A stretch of DNA of 64,000 nt from UBA6921 sp031363085 (GTDB lineage Bacteria; Pseudomonadota; Gammaproteobacteria; SG8-11), in contig JANLTU010000167.1 in NCBI GenBank assembly GCA_031363085.1, positions 1 through 64,000 of the forward strand. The letters are read 5' to 3'. Positions 61,387-64,000 of this stretch are shown here, in pieces; the first letter of the stretch is position 1; each line of letters begins with the position of its first letter. The notes below the pieces were generated by a model. That model made no database searches, was not told the DNA's origin, and saw only the letters and a program-made list of their open reading frames with translations. A program made the position numbers and the translations under genes.

Positions 61387-62274
61387 ATGATGTTGCATTG
61401 TAGCCGACAGTTTTTTGCCTTGCTATTCGGCGTGTATTTTGTTGCGTTAACCTGCGCGACGCACGCGAGCGCTGCCGAACCAAAAGGTTTGCTGTGGAAA
61501 ATCGAACGCGACGGTGCGAACCCCAGTTTTCTGCTGGGCACCATGCATTCCGAAGACGCGCGCGTGTTGAAAGTCGCGCCGGAAGTGCAACGCGTGTTTG
61601 ATGCCAGCCGCAGCTTTACGATGGAGGTGGTGCTCGATGCCCAGGCGATCACGGCAACCGCGCAGGCGATGATGTTCAGCGATGAGCGCACTTTGAAAAC
61701 CGTGTTGGGCAATGACTTGTACAACAAAATCGTGCCGCTGATGGCGCAGCACAACGTGCCGGAAATCGGGTTGTCGCACTTTAAACCCTGGGCGATTTTC
61801 ATGACGCTGAGCATGCCGCCGGCAAAAACCGGCGTGTTTCTCGACGCCGCGCTCTACGCCGCCGCGCTGGAGCAAAAAAAAGCGCTGCACGGATTAGAAA
61901 CCGTGCAGGAACAGTTGAACATTTTTGAGCGCATGACGTTGGACGAACAATCCCAGCTCGTGGCGGATGCGGTGAAGCATGCCGGCGACCTGGGCGCAGT
62001 GTTTGAAGAAATGATCGGCATTTACCTCAAGCGCGACCTGCCGGGTTTGCAGGCGCTTAACGATAAATACACCGTGTCCGATGACTCCAAACTGGAACAG
62101 AAGTTGATGGAAGAACTCATCGACAAGCGCAATCTGCGCATGCTCGAACGCATGGCGCCGCGCTTGCAAGAAGGCCAGGCGTTCATTGCCGTGGGGGCGC
62201 TGCATTTGCCGGGGGAGCGCGGCTTGTTGCGCTTGCTGGAAAAGCAGGGCTATCGGGTAAGTGCCGTGTATTGA
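61387..62274 (+). CDS. TraB/GumN-family exported protein
   Basis: A 295-residue protein with signal peptide (FFALLFGVYFVALTCATHASA). The fold markers are LLWKIERDGANPSFLLGTMHSED with the GTMH motif, LKPWAIFMTLS-like FKPWAIFMTLS, LDAALYAAALEQKKALHGLE, and AFIAVGALHLPGERGLLRLL with the second conserved His. These are the TraB/PrgY/GumN features, proposed to act as peptidases but not well defined. GGAGGAG precedes ATG 61387. It is divergent from rnt and convergent with the lipoprotein gene. Confidence 0.83.
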   Translation: MMLHCSRQFFALLFGVYFVALTCATHASAAEPKGLLWKIERDGANPSFLLGTMHSEDARVLKVAPEVQRVFDASRSFTMEVVLDAQAITATAQAMMFSDERTLKTVLGNDLYNKIVPLMAQHNVPEIGLSHFKPWAIFMTLSMPPAKTGVFLDAALYAAALEQKKALHGLETVQEQLNIFERMTLDEQSQLVADAVKHAGDLGAVFEEMIGIYLKRDLPGLQALNDKYTVSDDSKLEQKLMEELIDKRNLRMLERMAPRLQEGQAFIAVGALHLPGERGLLRLLEKQGYRVSAVY

Positions 62275-62299
62275 AATCAGAGCTGCGTTTCGCTCGCAC

Positions 62300-62331
62300 A
62301 AAAAAACAGGCCCCGTATCGCTCGGGGCCTG
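62300..62331 (-). terminator. Intrinsic terminator of the lipoprotein gene
   Basis: A perfect 9-bp stem CAGGCCCCG/CGGGGCCTG with a seven-base loop. Seven A residues on its left give a U-run for leftward transcription. It also closes the TraB gene from the other side. Confidence 0.85.
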
Positions 62332-62357
62332 CGGCAGTACCTAATGTCTAAACGTGG

Positions 62358-63539
62358 TTAGCTACAAAGTCCAGCCTCTTCGCACCTCTTGAAGGTTTGA
62401 TCGACCGTACCATCACTGCCGAGGTCGATCTCGACGCCGCCGGTGGCGGTGAATTTTATGGTGCTAACAACGCTTCCAGAGATTGCGAGCTTGCCGGCAA
62501 TGGGGCATGAATCAATTTCGCCGTCGTCCAGCATTTGGACAATATTCTCAACCGTCGCAAAGGTAAGCGAGCTGCTAAAGCAAGACGACGTGACGTCCAT
62601 CGTTCCGGTCAGAGACATGGTTAGAATCTGCTGCATAGCTGTGTTGGTGCTTTCTACAGAGTGCATGACCAAGTTGGTCGCCTTCATCGACATGCTGTCA
62701 GCACTGTTGAGGTGGTCAGCCAGTTCGATTGAACCATTCTCGGTGACGGTAATGTCGGTCGGCATGCAGTTGTTAGGGTCAGATTTAACTGCGACCACCT
62801 CGCTCAGATTGGCGGCCTTCAGCGTGCGGTCGGTACTGGCCACGCCACTTGCTAAATATTCCTTGATCCGGAACTCGCCGGTCATGTTCATGGTTGAGTT
62901 TGAGTAGCCAACATTGCTACCGCCATTACACATCTTGCCGCTGTTTGTGCCTGTGACTGTTGCGGTGACCGACACTTCAAATACCAGCATTGCCATTGCC
63001 CCGGTCATCATCATCGATTCGCGATAAACATAGGGCTTTTGTGCCGTGCCGGCATCAAAAGTAAATGTGCTGCTATCGCCTGAACCAACCGACGAAAGGG
63101 TAATGGTGCCGTCTTCAAAAAACATCTTGTTGCCCTGGGTGTACTCGCAGTTTTCGTATACCCGTGTGTTGCCGGTCATTGTCACTTTCCCGGTGGTACA
63201 GGTGGATGCCATGAAACCTTGCGTAGTGGTTTCGCGTGCACTCATTGCACTTACATTGCCACTGTTCTGAAAGCGCGCTACCGCTGCATTAAGCCCTTGG
63301 CCCGCAGTGGAACCCGATGTTGCAGGTGTAGCGGCAACCGTTCTTGGCAGCGTAATACGCTTTTGCAATTGTGAAACTAAGGTTCCTGTGTCCAGCGCTG
63401 TGGCGGCCAGCGGTGCCGCAGCCCGTGCCGATTTGGTTGCGCCATTGCTTGTGCTATCGCTGCTGCTACCGCAGCCCGCCAACAACGCGACACTCGTTGA
63501 AACTACTGTTGCTAATGCCAATACTTTCCAATTACGCAT
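62358..63539 (-). CDS. Lipoprotein of unknown function
   Basis: A 393-residue lipoprotein. Lipobox LLAGC precedes a Ser/Gly-rich linker (GSSSDSTSNG). The rest is rich in Thr, Ser and Val with repeated strands (GKVTMTGNTRVYENC, GTITLSSVGSG, ENGSIELADHL, LSLTGTMDV-like SLTGTMDV), suggesting a beta-solenoid or barrel. Eight or more cysteines after the lipobox (e.g. STCTTGK, NCEYT, KMCNGG, NNCMPT, SSCFSS, DSCPI, KRCEEAGLC) probably form disulfides. GGAGAAAATT before ATG 63539 decides the start; the ATG at 63551 overlaps that site. I do not recognise a family. The 267 bp upstream hold nothing I can identify. Confidence 0.7.
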   Translation of the reverse strand: MRNWKVLALATVVSTSVALLAGCGSSSDSTSNGATKSARAAAPLAATALDTGTLVSQLQKRITLPRTVAATPATSGSTAGQGLNAAVARFQNSGNVSAMSARETTTQGFMASTCTTGKVTMTGNTRVYENCEYTQGNKMFFEDGTITLSSVGSGDSSTFTFDAGTAQKPYVYRESMMMTGAMAMLVFEVSVTATVTGTNSGKMCNGGSNVGYSNSTMNMTGEFRIKEYLASGVASTDRTLKAANLSEVVAVKSDPNNCMPTDITVTENGSIELADHLNSADSMSMKATNLVMHSVESTNTAMQQILTMSLTGTMDVTSSCFSSSLTFATVENIVQMLDDGEIDSCPIAGKLAISGSVVSTIKFTATGGVEIDLGSDGTVDQTFKRCEEAGLCS

Positions 63540-63806
63540 AATTTTCTCCATTCGGTTTTTTTACCAGCGACTCAAGAAATGTTCCGCTGCATGAGATCGT
63601 GTTTGCGTACAAGCGAACAGTAAAAATTATCAAAATGCAGATACCGCTCACAAACACAGACATCGCTTAAGCGAAGCAAGCATGATGAGCAAGGGAGCCT
63701 TAACTAATGCTTAAGAATTTGAGCGAAGACGTGCCAAGTATTGTCATATAAATTATCGCTCGCAGCGGAGCAAGGAACAGAGGTGGAGGCATCATGTTGA
63801 GGCGTG

Positions 63807-64000
63807 TCACGCGGAGTGTTTAAGTTTCCAACTAACTTCTTCTCCCGCGCGCAGCGGCACTAGCACGTTGTCACCCAGCGGCAATTCCGGTGGCACCGTC
63901 CAGGTGGTTTTTTCCAGCGTGATTTTCGCGGTGTTGCGCGGCAGGCCGTAAAAATCTGCGCCGTAAAAACTGGCGAAGGCTTCCAGACTGTCAAGCTTGC
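63807..64000 (-). CDS. pyrC: Dihydroorotase, C-terminal fragment (5' end beyond the window)
   Basis: The last 63 residues of an open frame on the minus strand: LDSLEAFASFYGADFYGLPRN, then the strand AKITLEKTTW and LVPLRAGEEVSWKLKHSA. This matches the C-terminus of type II dihydroorotase PyrC (LxxFEAFxSxxGxxFYGLPxN and LVPxxAGExxxW). PyrC closes the dihydroorotate ring in pyrimidine synthesis. The stop is TCA at 63807-63809 on the plus strand. Its nearness to rnt and grxD fits Pseudomonas-like synteny. Confidence 0.85.
   Translation of the reverse strand, partial: KLDSLEAFASFYGADFYGLPRNTAKITLEKTTWTVPPELPLGDNVLVPLRAGEEVSWKLKHSA

Noticed and set aside
1..64000. CRISPR arrays, tRNA and rRNA genes, prophage or intact insertion sequences
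   Set aside because: No regularly spaced repeats, cloverleaf-like segments, rRNA motifs or transposase/integrase genes were seen in the gaps.

Overview
The window is a moderately GC-rich, gene-dense bacterial chromosome segment. Its conserved blocks are arranged as in Gammaproteobacteria: ftsK-lolA; nrdR-ribD-ribE-ribB-ribH-nusB-thiL-pgpA; ruvCAB-ybgC-tolQRAB-pal-cpoB-queE/queC; and grxD/rnt/pyrC near one end. Lipoproteins, Lol and Tol-Pal components and beta-barrel proteins indicate a Gram-negative cell. I cannot name a genus. I saw no rRNA, tRNA, CRISPR array, prophage or intact insertion sequence.

Layout. 1-1.35 kb: the end of ftsK, then lolA. 1.4-5.3 kb: an accessory insert with a two-gene ATPase/DUF4276 (TOPRIM-like) pair that looks like an anti-phage or DNA-processing module, then a TRAP transporter QM pair with no binding protein. 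5.4-12 kb: a large PilZ-like protein, a methyltransferase-fold protein, a secreted protein, a GH63-type glycosidase and an Smr protein. 12.2-19.4 kb: glyA, nrdR and the riboflavin/nusB/thiL/pgpA run, in which the RibBA-type protein has lost the zinc ligands of its GTP cyclohydrolase II half. 19.5-29 kb: a very acidic small protein, a ferredoxin reductase, a REC-GGDEF-EAL protein, a PRMT-like methyltransferase, pepN, a DEAD-box helicase and a periplasmic cyclophilin. 29.2-34 kb: a long TPR lipoprotein followed by a FixL/FixJ-like pair whose kinase carries a receiver domain with Asn at the phosphorylation site. 34-47.4 kb: a Sel1 protein, ruvCAB, the tol-pal operon, queE/queC around an inverted beta-barrel gene, and gpmI.

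47.5-57.2 kb is accessory-rich: a PhnD-like binding protein, a 154-bp hairpin repeat upstream of hrpB, carbonic anhydrase, an ECF sigma factor operon with DUF3619 and DUF3106 proteins, and a metallo-hydrolase/membrane-protein pair divergent from an AraC regulator with a perfect palindrome between them. 57.3-64 kb holds an RluA-family protein lacking the catalytic Asp, an asparagine-synthase-like amidotransferase of the N-acetylglutaminylglutamine type, grxD, rnt, a TraB/GumN protein, a lipoprotein and the 3' end of pyrC.

The best candidates for something new are the ATPase/DUF4276 pair, the pseudo-receiver kinase, the ECF operon, the 154-bp hairpin element, the AraC-controlled pair, and a 20-codon ORF overlapping the ruvC start. 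All functional claims rest on motif reading by eye; no database search was run.
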